Shown: positions 34,067 through 46,994 of the stretch, one piece after another | Layout: every line of letters starts with the position of its first letter | Position numbering within the stretch: position 1 is the stretch's first letter | NCBI GenBank assembly: GCA_963922205.1 | Contig: CAWUHX010000319.1 | Coordinates: 1 to 64,000 of the forward strand | DNA: 64,000 nt | Source of the DNA: Romanomermis culicivorax | Taxonomy: Eukaryota; Nematoda; Enoplea; Mermithida; Mermithidae | Reading direction: 5' to 3' | Translations under genes and position numbers: made by a program | The notes under the pieces: generated by a model | What the model was told of the DNA's origin: nothing | What the model saw: the letters and a program-made list of their open reading frames with translations, nothing else | Databases searched by the model: none

Positions 34067-34726
34067 CAGTCAAATATGTGATAATATTTGCATGGTCAGT
34101 GCTTTTTAAATGTGTAATCTTACTGATTCAGAATCAAATATAGACTCTGTTGAGCAAAATCTTTAAGCTACAGCATCAATTTCGTTCCTATACGTCTTTC
34201 TCTTCTTTTCCCTCATTTTACTTCATCATCTTGATCAATGCTGGAGGTCGAACTGCCGGGGTCCGCAAGAATCTACTGAGGGGTCGAGCAAAATCTGCAT
34301 TGTAAGTCCAGACTACCAGAGTTTTACTGTATCGTAGCAGCATTCATTCCACATAAAAGTGAAAATTCACGTAGCGAAAGTATCTCTAAGTTTGGAATTT
34401 TAAAATTTTCGGACATTTTCTATCTGTATACGTGTTACAAAATATTATTGCATGCAGAAAACAATGAAAAGTATGAAAAAAATTTTCAATACTGTAGTTT
34501 ACCCTTTTTATGCTATTCTATAGTGTCAAAAGTCGAAAATAAACCGAATAAGTCATCTGGAGCCCTACCTCGGCACGTTCTTATAGAACGCCGCAGAGTT
34601 TTTGTTTTTATTTCTGTATCTGATAATTATTGCGTTAAAATTTCTATCACATTCAAAACAGTTTGATTTTTCTTGCAGAGTGTAAAATGTTCTACCGCGA
34701 AAAAATAGTATATAAAACGATTGCGC
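34067..34726. other. Intergenic DNA, nothing recognised
   Basis: AT-rich, with no supported exon. Confidence 0.4.
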
Positions 34727-35690
34727 GCCCTTTCCCTGACCATCCCTTTTCCCCGACCATCTCGTTTTTCCGACCAGCTTTTTTCCCCGACTAATGCTAA
34801 AAATAAATACAAAAAATCTCTTTTTCCCGAGCTTAAACTGAGCTACACATTTTTTTCCTACGAATATTTTCCCACTGTGGTTTACAAAACTTCAAGCTCA
34901 CAGCAGGTATATAAAGCAAAGAATGTCTGATTAGTTTAGTCTTGGTTCTTTAATTTATCTTCAAAAATGGAAGGTTATGGTCCTGCAACATTTATTCTTA
35001 CCAAACATCGAAAATCGAATTTTATTACAATGGGAGAGTTTGGCTAATCCGAATCATTTTATTCTTTTTCAAAAGAATAAATCTTACGTGCCGACTTTTT
35101 TAAAATGTGTCAAAACGATAAAAATGTATGATAATGCAAAAAACATGGCCATAAATCAAGGCCAATCGAAGTTGCTACATAAAAGTATGTCAAATCACCA
35201 ACTTTTCAACAACTGATTCTTCGCCATGAATCCGTAATAATATGCCCTGCTGTGCTGACATGACATTCACTTACAAGACTAGCTAGAATCACCATAGTTT
35301 TCCATAGCCGATTTAGAAAAGAATCGGATTAATTCTACAAAATCTTTTTTTGGATATACGTAAAAGGTTATCTATTGAAGCTACCAAAATTTTACATTCT
35401 GGTTTACTCTGAAACGAAATAAAAATGTGCATCTTTTTTCGTGAAACAACCTGTATGTAATTGCTTTCTTGATTGAGAAATTTTAAACAAAAAAATGTGC
35501 CATAAATATCAATGCTCGGGGAATCGGGATTATTACAAAAATTGAGTCGTCCGAGAAACTTCACATTGCTCGGGGGATCGGGAATTTAAAGCATTTGTCG
35601 GGGAAAAGAGATGGTCGGGGAAAAGAGATGGTCGGGAAATGGGGATGGTCGGGAAATGGGGATGGTCGGGGAATGGAGATACAACCTATC
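34727..35690. mobile_element. Foldback element with minisatellite-like inverted ends
   Basis: The left end (34727-34795) carries repeats of CCCCGACCATC(T/C)C alternating with TTTTTCC. The right end (35566-35690) carries the inverted form, GATGGTCGGGGAAAAGAGAT, about five times in tandem. Inner matches continue: TTTTTCCCGAGC at about 34821 and GCTCGGGGAATCGGG at about 35515. The middle is about 700 bp of AT-rich sequence with no transposase. This is the form expected of a foldback or Helitron-like hairpin element. Confidence 0.6.
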
Positions 35691-36361
35691 AAACTATTGT
35701 CTGTTAGTAGTTTGATAATTATATAGTACAGATAATAAATGAATCAGAAGTGCACACATGTGCCACCTGAGAAATGCAGTGACTTCTGAGCGATTTCCAT
35801 AAGTATGCCTTCTTTAGAGACATGTGTAGCTCTCCAGGTGGTAAAAACTCTTGATAAAAATTTTACCGATAGGGTAAGAGGGCATGAGCTATAAAATGAG
35901 AAAAAAAACTTCTGCTGCAATCGGCGTGAAGGTGTTCGGAAGTGCTCATAAACAAAATTTTTCTAATTTTGACGGCTCATTTTTGAAATTTAAATTCTCT
36001 TACAGGTGTAATATGCAATAATTTACTGTAAAATTACGCCAAAAATAGCCTATTTGCTCCGGTGTAAAATGTGTATTCATTTATCGATCCAATATTGAAA
36101 TATCGCTTGGCTAGCTAAACCACCGAAAAATGTCAATAGATCATCAATGTTTGAACCTTGGTATACTGTATCAGCTTGAATTATTATTTTTAGGCAAAAC
36201 CAGTGATACCATGAAACTCAGCGCACGAAACTACTCAAACTATATCATTTTGAGATATGATAATTTTCAACTTATCAAAGGAAAGTTCGAACTTTTGAGA
36301 AATCGTGTCTTAAAGTGCGTCTGTTTCTAATGCTATGCTAAATAAGGGTTGTTTTCTAAAG
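35691..36361. other. Upstream region and intron of the giant mucin gene
   Basis: The acceptor TTGTTTTCTAAAG ends at 36361. A 66-codon frame at 36130-36330 has no signal-peptide character. The exon carrying the start codon and signal peptide of the giant gene was not located here. Confidence 0.35.
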
Positions 36362-39300
36362 GAAATGCTCAACACGTTCATATTCATGGTCTCAAATGGA
36401 AGCAGCTCATCGCCAGTATTGTCCTGCAGCATACAGCACAGTGACAGAAAGTAGTACGACTACAACGAAGACGTCATCAACGACAACAACAACAACACCA
36501 ACAACAGCAACAACAACACAAAAAGTGACGAAAACTAGTGAACCACAGACAACAAAAGCAATAATGACGACTGCAACACAAACAACCGGCGTAATATCTA
36601 CAAAATTCACGACCAGGACCGAAAAATCAACAACTTATACGGGAAGTGGAATGGGAAGTACACAAGCATTATTAAAACTCAGAGATATGCCTATTGGAAG
36701 GAGAGACAATTCAACGAAGGTCATAGGACTAGTAACAACGCTCAGATCAATGCAGAATAATAAACCAATGGGAAAACAGATAGTCACAAACATTGCAACG
36801 GCTACAGGAAGTCAGCAGATCATTGGCCGCTCAACCAGTATAAACGTAGGAAGTATATCATCAAGCGAAAAAAGGTCGACCATGTTTTCCGGTCCAGTGA
36901 TGACTACAACTGCATCGAACGGCAAACCATCTTCGTCACTACAGTCGACTAATCAGGTGACATCTAGATCTGTTAGTAGGCTTGAAGAACATTCCACGGC
37001 AAGCAACTCGACTAGCTTGAAGGGAACATCAGTCACTGCATTTTCAACAACTAAATTACCGAGCAATTCGATAGGCAGCTTTCATTATTCAAGTAGACAG
37101 CATACAAAGTTTCCGACGACACGAATAACAGAAAGACTCTTAACAGCAAAATTTGAGAATGCCACCACTGAACCTATAAAAAGAATCAATGTAACCGATA
37201 CGCCAAATACGCCGGCAGTCAGCCAAAACAACATGAGCAGTCAGTCTACTGTGGCTTTTACTCCAACTGTGACTTTTGTTAATGCTGGAACATCTGGCCC
37301 AATGACAAGTTGGCTCCAACAGTCAAGTCGCCAACTACTAATAGCCCTTGCAAATTCAGAACAAGAAAAGTCGACAACAGTCTCACATCAACCTGGCAGT
37401 GAGCTTGGTAAAGTAACCTCGACAAATTATGCCACAGATGCTTCAGCGGGTACAGGAAAACAAGGAGGTACACAGTCGATATTGGTCCCTGTTAAAACTA
37501 GGGAAATTGAAATAGAGAATACATCACAACAGTCAAGTGGTAAAATTATCACGGTCTCATTCGCTAGTTTGCCATCCTCCACTGTAATTGGATTAAATCA
37601 ATCTATATTTGAACGAACAACTGGAGCGGCAACACAGAGTGCAGTCAGCCTCACGGGCCAATCAGTGTTTACAAGTGGTCAACATACCACTGTATTTGTC
37701 ACGAAACCTAAACAGCAAAATGTGACTGACAGAAGACAAGGATCAGAGAGTAGAATTACCACCCCAGCTACTGTTTCTGCAATTAAAACGCAGATTACTG
37801 ATAAGACAATTAGTTTTGAAGCAACCATTCCGGTCATTCAAACGACGGCTTATCAAACATTAACAAGTAATGTTAAACTGATTGGCAGAAAGCTTGCACT
37901 TTCTCCTCGTATTACTGATAAATCAAAAACGATGACAAGTAGTTTTTTACAGTCGGCTGATCAGATATTGGCAAGCTCACCCACAAGAATCGAAGAGAAA
38001 AGTACAATAAGTAGCTTGAAACAGTTACATATCAAGTCAGGTGTAGAGTCGACTTCAACAAAACAATGGACGCATTCGGAAATGACAGCTAATCCGTGGA
38101 TTAGTAAGCAGGTTATATATTCGTCTATAAGTACCCCAAGGAAACGAATAACGACTAACTTGCTCACATTGATTAGTGAATCAAATATGCCTTTTAGTCA
38201 GCGGACATTCACAACTATAACAGAACCTACAGGAAATATCACTGTAAAATCTAATGAAACTACCAGCAGCACAGAATTGAAAAGCCCTACTGTTAGCCTT
38301 GCCTCAAGAGAGTCAAAACCTGTACAGACAGTTACCCGAACTTTAAGTACCTCCATTCCGAATGAAGAGATTAAAAATGACACAAATCGGACGTCCCTAA
38401 AGACCCCAGCCATCACTAAAAAACAAGTACTTTCAAGCAGCTCTCCAATATCGAAAGAACAAATAACAATTAATAATATTTCGAGCGAAGGGCATAAAAC
38501 CAACCGGTATAAAATAACAGTTGAATATGTTACAATAGACGCTCCTATGCATGCATCAGAGCCTATAACAGACGGCCTGAAAAACTCCAGCACCATGATA
38601 CAGCCGATTTCTGTGACAGCAGGAGCGATGGGCAAGACAATCACTGTCAACAGTCAACCGCATTTGAGTACCAACACAGTCAGAGGACGGGCTAGTTCCG
38701 ACACGACCATTCTTGAAACAGATCAACGAAGTAATCAAAGTTCTGAAAAAACGATTAATTATTCCACAACTGAAAGAAAACGCACAAGTAGCTTAAACGA
38801 GATTCAACGCTCAAGTTCCTCAGTCTTTTACACAACTCAAACATCGAATACAGCATCAAGCAGCTCACAATGGACAGTGGGCGAAAGATTTTCTACAAGA
38901 GCTCTGTCGCAAAATATTACTGATGGTATTCTGCCTGCAATTTACAAACCGTTAAGTAATCAACCAGTGACTATTACAGCCAGCAAAGCAAGTAGTTTCG
39001 ACATGCTCAGCAAGAAATTCAAGCACTCACAAAGTGCTAGTGGTATCACAGAAATGCAGACAATGAATTCGACAATATCTGATAAACGACCAGTTACTGT
39101 TTCGTCCATTAAAACAGACGAGAAGAGCACACCTCATGAATCTCAACAAAGGATTAGTGGACATGAAGAATCCTCAATCGCAAATCCAACAATAAGCAAT
39201 TTTGTTTTTTCAGTTGGTGGAATGACTGAATTAGTTGCAACTCATTACTTGTCGTCTGCTACTGCAAGCACTCAACAGATATCTACTAGCCAATTGACTT

Positions 39301-42300
39301 ATTTACCCATTACCGAACTAACAGAAAAAAGCAGTACGAGTAAAAACAGAAAAACGTCCATCGGCAGAAACACGTCAAACGTGACGACAATAAACGCACA
39401 TCACCGGAGTATCGAACCATTTATTGGTTTTACTTCTATTACCGGGGAGATGAGTGCAATAATCAGAGCAAATAGTTCTCCCATGACATCAACTAATAAA
39501 CAGAAAGTAAAAACTGCGAAGACTGAAATCGGGCAAATAACGACACCAGCCATGAGAGGAGGAGCACATACTGCAGCTCTATATAATACACATAGTCCTT
39601 CAATCTATGCATCTATTACTGCAACTAGTGATTCGAAGGAGGTGTCCACAACTGCTGGTGCAAAAGTGCAGGACATTACCGCCAGTAGCCAACTAAAGTG
39701 GAGGAGTGGAGCTGGGAAACTGTCAGCTTATACACATGAATCAAATGCATCAAAGAGTCGAAAAGTTCAGTCCAGTGTTAAACATATAACATACCTTGAT
39801 ACACGAGCTGAAAGAAAGCATACTGGTAGCGCAAGACTGATCCAAAGTGGAAGTTCCTCTACCAAGTTCGTCAGTGGAATTCACAGCACCTTGACAAGTT
39901 TAGTACGTCAGACAAATAGCCAAAATGCTGCAACATTTCTAATGGGTACTTCAGCGTTCATCAAACGACAAGCTCCAACGCTTGTAACCACCATTCTAAC
40001 TGGTGTACCAATACAGTTGATTATTTCACAGGGAACATCTGTTAGTGTTACAAATAATCTCAGTCTGACCAGTATGAATTTACAGAATTCCAAAACTACG
40101 AGCATGAAATCGACAATTCCGACAAGCAGTTTCCCGGTTCTAGATAATCGATCAGGGACCATTTTACCCGCCAATGGGAAATTCACGCCGAGTAATAAAC
40201 GAAGGTTATACAGTGAACCAGGCATGATTATGGCTTCAGACGAAGGCCGTTCACATTTGGCGGGGTCCTCTCAACAGTGGACTAAGCGTATAAAGTTTTC
40301 TACTAAAAACTATAGTAAACTAATTATAAATTATTCCCCTAGTAGTAAAATGAATACATTGGCAAGTAGTCTGCTTGCTGCACCCTTGGAAGCTTCGTCT
40401 ACTGCAGGAATTACAGCGAATGCCATGGCGAATAATAATGTGTCAATCGACTCTAAACTTCGTGAAACTACCACCAACGGTAATGTAGCAAACAATCAAA
40501 CAAGAGATACCCAACAGTCTGGGAGGCAAACAGAGAATCGTTACACTTCAACTGCTAAAAATAATGTGCAAATAACAATTAGCAAACCAGTTATTACAAA
40601 AGTCACTGAGCCATTGAACAGTGGCACTGCCACATCTTTGACCAAAAGTCTTGAATCAAGTATTTCCACCGTTCAAATGACTTCTTATTCCTCGACTTCA
40701 GCTAAGAGCATAAGCACTAGTTTCTCCGGACATTTCGAAAATGAAACTAATGCAGCTTCTTATAGGCTTAAAATATCGACGTTACCAACACGTAGTGTGA
40801 AAAAATTAAATTCTCAAGACAAAACTCCAACTGCCTCTAGTAGCAGACAGTGGAAAAATAGCAATGTGAAGACATATTCTGATCAAGCTACTTTTGCATC
40901 AAATTTAAGACAGTCTGATAGTGGTCAGATGCATTTCACAACTACAATTATACAAGGTCGGCACACCAGGAACCTTTTTGAATCATTGATTGCAAAAAAT
41001 ATCGCCACCTTTTCTGAAACACTTACAACAGATAAGCCAGGAAGAAGTTTCTCTGCTTATAATGGCACTCAATATAAACCGGTCTATACTACAAAAATTC
41101 AAAACATTAGTACGACGAACGCGTTCCAACAATTGAGTAGGGAAACTCCTCCTATGCCTGACACCGGCGGTTCTCAAAACTGGGCCAGCCAGCAAACAAA
41201 GCCTCGAGCTACAAGAATAACAGAAAGTAGACCAATCGTCGGATTAACTACAACTCCTTCAAATCATGCGTTCGCATTTGATCCTTTCACGGCCGCATCA
41301 GTAGTCACTACAAAGGATACTTCGTTGAGTATCCTGAATCAGGCTAAGCCATTACACATCCAGACTTTATTCAGCAGAAAAAATATCGAAGCTACAACTG
41401 CTAATAATCCTTCAGCCCAATCGATAACTAAAGTTGGAGCAAGTACAGTGCAAACTTTTGTCGGTGGTGCATCAACTTTTCAAACGAGTGAAATGCATAA
41501 TAGCCAAACGTCGACTAGACTTTCAACAATATTAGCTCATGAAAGTCGGATCAGCTTTCCTGTTCAGACTGTGACTACGTTGGCCAGTGAGCAGAAAACT
41601 TCTGTCGCAACGAAAGAAACTGTCAAACAAACCATGAGTGGCAACCAAGAGATGGATGGAAAATCCGTTAGCATATCATCTGTTAGCAGCAGGCCAAGTA
41701 GGAAAATCACAGGTTTGGATGGATTGATTAATGAAGTTTCTATTACCTCTACCAGCACCAAAACATCAAATAATTCGAGAGGTAGAATGAATAATTCACT
41801 TGAAATGCGGTCAACCATTCCTTATACAACAATGAGGGTTTCACAAAATACAAGCGAAAGACAACTACTGTCTGATAGTGATCTTCCTCATATTACAGCT
41901 TCTACTGATACACTTAGTAGCTTGACACCCAAAATGCAAACATTAACCAATAAACCTATGGGTATCATCACTAAAACAATCACTGAAAAAAATACTAGCT
42001 GGTCAGAGCAATTAATATTGGAATCTACAGCGTCATCTTCTTCAGTCGGAACGCCCAATGGCCAGAACAGGATTGCATCTGTTGTGAGATTCGCAAATGG
42101 AGATAGAACAACCATGCATGAGAAGTCAATGGCCACATCAACTAAAGCTACTGTCTCCACTCTTGTAGATAACAAGTCCACACTCAAAACAGGTTCAGAC
42201 CATCTGACTAACAAGGTAATAGGCCCTAATGCAGGCAGTACAAAAATGACCACCGTGGGAAGTTTTCTACAGAGTATAAGCGTCCTAATGAACAGGTCTA

Positions 42301-45300
42301 CAATTGCTGGAGGATACTATGGGCAAACAAATACTGTGCTTAATAATGAGACATTTCCGACATCAGCTGCTATTAGTGAAACAACCACACAGACAGAAGG
42401 TCCTCGACAAGGAAGTTATCATGCTGCGACTATTTCTGTAGCACAACAGCCATCCACAACCAGCCTGCAGAAACCTATAGACCAGCTGCTAACTTCGTCT
42501 CCTACAAACAGTTCTACCAGTCCTTTGTCGAGGAACAAGCAGCCGCCCAGTAGTCATTTCGTGAGTGCTTCTACTATAAAAATTCTGAAGCTGACTACTT
42601 CAAGCAATGAGCAGCAGTTCAGCAGTCGATATATGGCCTCTTCTACTTCGCATGAATCAGGCATCGTTTTAACAGACGCAAGGAAAGAAGGACAAAGGAC
42701 GAGCATAAAACAACTAGTTGGTTTATTATACACTGCAACGCCTTCCACTCGTCATGAAATAAATACTCCAACGATCAGTGTGAAACCACCATACAGCTTA
42801 CACTCTACTCTTACTGCTTCGATGACATCTGCCCCACAACCAATATCGAATAAGCTTTCACCCAATCTCCGAAAGTCTGAAAATCAATCCACGGCTGCAT
42901 ATTTTACTGCAGCTTCACTAAAATACACTACTGGTAGACAGGAACAAGCGAGTACAGATATCTTCAACACTTCTACAAAAAAACAAGCAATCAGTTTTCT
43001 ACAATCAATTGGGCAATATATGAACGTTTCTACGACGGTAAAAGAAGGGGATGATGGACGAAGCCTTACATCACAACAATTGAGTAGCAGAATCGACTCA
43101 ATTTCAGTAACTGATGCTTTTCTGGATACGACAGTAACTAAACAAAATATTACAATTTCTACAAAAGCATTATCAACAAAAGTAGTACAAAATAGCAATG
43201 CAAAAGATCAATCTGGTGACGAAAATACTACGGCTATCATGAATCATGAACCAATCATTTCGTCTGCCAGTCAGAAACAGTCAAGCACTGAACATTCAAC
43301 GTTTATCGATTCCCAATACATAAATATCACAAATGTGACACTTTCATTCAAAGTTGGCACATCAAGTGGCACAAACAACATGCACAATCATTTAAGTACC
43401 CAACGTATGACGAACTCATCTTCAAAAATTTTATTGAATGGCACAAGAGGTTCCACACAGTCTTACAATGGAACATACACAGTTTTTCCTCAAGACAAAA
43501 AAGTCACAGCAACTGCAACGAATAGCCAATATCAAACAAAGGATTTTAGTAAAACAGCGACGGAATTGAAGTCGAGCAGCAAAATAGGCACAGCTGCTCC
43601 TGCTCATGAAAATGTCACCCTAGCTGCAGAAAGTTCCAGTATCGGCAAAATGGATTCTAGTTCACAAACAATGAAGAGAAGCACACGGAGCATTTTTGAT
43701 GAACAGCAGGTTAACAATAAAGTAAAAACTTTCAGTGTAAATGGATCAGTTGCACCAACAACAGCCCGAATACAGCTTAGTCATCATATGCCATCACCGT
43801 CTACTACAAAAATAGGATCCATTAGACCTCCAAGCAATACTCAAAAATCGGAAAGTAGTTCTGTTCCTACTTCTATTCAAAACAGAAAAGCTAATACTAC
43901 AATACAGCGGAGCAGTGAAAATGCTGTCACGTCAACTGAAATTCCACAGAAAACAACAACTGTTAGTTTGCATATTATGAAAAAGGAAACTAACACAGCT
44001 GCAACATCATACGGAGTACCAAATCTGTCAAGTAATTATCGTACACGCATGAATGTTTTCACTGCCAGTGTTGGAGGAATTAAAAATGATGTTCAAAACT
44101 TGAGCAGCAAACCTGTTAAAATGACAACGTTGGAAATTTTGACCCAAAGCAGTCAACAGTCGAGGAGTCAGCAAGTAGCGATGCTTTCTACAGGTGTTAC
44201 AGCCACAGATAAAGTAATTAGCTCAAAAAGAGCAACATATCGTCCTGTAATACTTTCATCTTTGGAAAATGCATTTACTACATCAACAAATCTATACAAA
44301 CAATCTGATACCAAACATTCTGGTTATGATGCTACATCGTCAATGCTGGGCAATATTTTCAGGAGTCGATATCAGTCGACGACTGCAATCCTAACTGCTG
44401 AAGTCAATCATACTGCAGCTATCCTGGAAACTAAATCAACCCAAAAATATGCAACAGATATACCAACAGATGCCCAAGGTAGAAGGATCAATAGCACACA
44501 AATAGAATCAGCATCTTCTACGGAATCAAACAGTAAACAAAAAGTAACGTCTAGTTCTGGAGCCATATGGAAAAAATCAACGAGCATCACTGAACCTCAG
44601 GAAAATGTCACAGTTCAAGAGCCATCGAAGACGGAGAGAGCACCTACTTCTTCCTTAGTATTGTTTAGTAGTAGCACAATGAAAAATCGCGACCTGACAA
44701 AGGGGAAGATTGTGAGCAGTCGTACTATCAGTGACGGAAAAAACGAGCCAGCTATCAGCTTGCAACCATCTTCTAACAAGATTTCCACAGTTTCTACTGT
44801 GGGCCACAGTAGGAACGCGGCTACAAGCACGACGCAAGCCGTGATTAATTCTACATCAATATATTCAAAGAACAATACTTCGACAAACTATACGCAGCAT
44901 CTGACTAGACTCCAGGCTACAACTCTTTCAGCGAAAACTATCAGCTTACAACAATTGATTGGACAACGTGTTGCAGATTTTATAGTCATTGATACATCGA
45001 AAACTGTCAAACCCGGCACAGAAATATTGGGCACAACATATCTATTTTCCGGCGTCACAAAAATCATAATGAAGAGCCGAGCCAGTACTCAAAGAAACTT
45101 TGAAAGCAATGTGGTAACCAGCAATAGATCAAGAAGTGCGACAACAGGAGTTTTGGGAATTGAAAATAGAACAGTTTCAACAGCTGCACTAGAAAACACA
45201 TTAAACAGTTTAATGAACGTTGATCCATTAATTTCTCATACTACTGAAGCATCAAGTATTCGACAACAGTCAAAAAATCAAGAAACAAGTGTAGTTGCTG

Positions 45301-46238
45301 GAAAAACTACAAATGTTGGCAGAAAGAGCAGAGAAGCGCAGACTATGATCAAAACCGTCCCATCGTCAGACAGTACTGTTGTTGCAGATACATCAGTTTC
45401 ACTGCATAATATCTCGAGAAATTCGAGCACGACCAAAATGGAAAACACATCAAGCATTTCAACACGAATGACCAAAAGTATCTTTGAACCTTCAGTCAGT
45501 GACAGTGCATCAGTTGTACTAGAAAAAAGCACCAAACGTTTCAGTAATCAGTTTACACCATTATCCACAACCAGAATTGAAAATAACTCGAATAGAATGA
45601 TTAATTCAATTGGTGGAGCTGGCGCTACAGAAATCGGTATGAGAACTTCGACGGGTAGCAATCTGTGGTCGAAAAGCGAACATACATCAAATCCAGCGAC
45701 AATTTGGTCAATTAAAAGTACGGCTATAGATGCACAAGAATCAAATTCAATACACATTACGACTACATCAAATAAGGACCAATCGAATATTACGACGACG
45801 CAGGAGGTCAGCAAGCTACAGTCATGCAGTCAGCAATTTTGGACTACTGCCACTCCAACAACAGCAATAAATGGTAGTGCTAGTACACCGTTGCAGGAAT
45901 CGAGTGGTGGCATTACTGAAACATCTACTATTGGAGAAACCCGGATAGGTATGATGGACGACAAGTTACAGAACATCACAATTGTGCTTTCAAGCTACGC
46001 ATCAGATATTTCAACGACCGACTTTCAAGTTTGGAGCACCTCAGCTGCGACAGTTCCGATTACAGTGAGTGCAAACGAAAATTCGACAGGCATGAATTCA
46101 CATCGACAGCATATGAATGGAAACGACACCTTTCTACTATTGACAAGCAGACCTGCCACGTACTTCAACGATCATTACTTTCAACTCGATGATGATGAAG
46201 TGAAGAATATGAACAAAAGCAATGAAACTCTTAGGTAA
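36362..46238 (+). CDS. Giant mucin-like member of the secreted family, single exon of about 9.9 kb
   Basis: After an intron acceptor (CTAAAG, ending 36361) one exon stays open for about 3,290 codons. It begins with the N-module K-C-S-T-R-S-Y-S-W-S-Q-M-E-A-A-H-R followed by Q-Y-C, in the same 1-nt phase as the paralogues. The first internal Met is at 36396, so the true start lies in an unseen upstream exon. The rest is dominated by Thr and Ser with Asn and Gln, many N-x-S/T sites and Thr runs near the start (36455-36530). I see only one further Cys, near 45825. A short hydrophobic motif of the form S-F-L-Q-S-(I/A)-x-Q recurs (for example at 37939, 42258 and 42992), a trace of ancient repeats. 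The exon ends in an acidic tail and a TAA at 46236, where CTTAG|GTAATC could instead be a splice donor. No C-module was found after it. Probably a heavily glycosylated surface or secreted mucin. Confidence 0.75.
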
Positions 46239-46811
46239 TCTATGTTTAAATCGAAGTACATGCTGTAACTTCTAACTATAGTCGCATGAATAAAATTAAT
46301 TATTAATTTTAGTTTTTTTATGAAATACTTATGATTGAAAAACAAGAAAAAATAGGTACAACAGTCAAGGTCGTTTACAAAAGTTTTTACACGAAGATGT
46401 TTTACTAAAAAATAGTAATGCTAGTTTGAATAGGCTCAATAATCTCCAGTCCTATGCGCCATATGACCTAGCCGGAAATGGCAAAAATACCAAAACAGTA
46501 CTTGCTTTTCACTCTTAATATGTACAAGCATTTTAAGAAGAGTTGCTTACAGTTTTTCTTAATACTCATGATAAATTGAACAAACAAGTTCTGTTTCGTA
46601 TTTCTACCACTTTAAACGGAGCTGCAAATTTCTTTGATAACTCATCTAGCCCCTACAACCGCTTTTGTGCACAAAATTCTACAAGCATTAAATCAATTTT
46701 CGAGATGTATATAACTTTCCTTGGTGTCGTCATTTTTTGATTTTAATCCATTCTTTAAAAAAAGATTATGAAGTTTCACGGAATGCAACTTTATATTTCA
46801 ACTGCTCACAG
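46239..46811. other. Downstream of the giant exon, with a MITE-1 relic
   Basis: 46370-46540 resembles MITE-1 on the minus strand: AGTACTTGCTTTTCACTCTT and ACAAGCATTTTAAGAAGA. The region was searched for a C-module exon that would complete the giant gene; none was convincing. Confidence 0.4.
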
Positions 46812-46994
46812 TTATTGATACTTCATGCACAGAGGGGAAGGCAGTTTCAGACAGCAAGTTCCACCATTTGTGCTGCCCTGAACATACAAATTGGAGTTTC
46901 CGTACATCGAATTCATGGTTTTGGAAGAGGAGGGAGCATTGTAAGTACTGAATAGAACATCGAAGGACAACCGAATCAACAAGAATTTACTCAT
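46812..46994 (-). other. Exon-like segment, strand uncertain
   Basis: On the minus strand an acceptor-like CTATTCAG (about 46953) opens a Ser/Asn/Gly-rich frame with a final C-C...C cluster, ending at a TAA near 46812. On the plus strand the same DNA is bounded by GGCAGTTTCAG and GTAAGTACTG, which would make it an internal exon. Either way it is more GC-rich than its surroundings. No family was recognised. Confidence 0.25.

Noticed and set aside
36407-45814. Many minus-strand open frames of 60-150 codons opposite the giant mucin exon
   Set aside because: They are shadows of the Thr/Ser/Asn codon composition on the plus strand; none has motifs or splice support.
46230-46244. Splice donor joining the giant mucin exon to a C-module
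   Set aside because: CTTAG|GTAATC is a fair donor, but no C-module exon in the right phase was found before the next gene, so the TAA at 46236 is taken as the provisional end.
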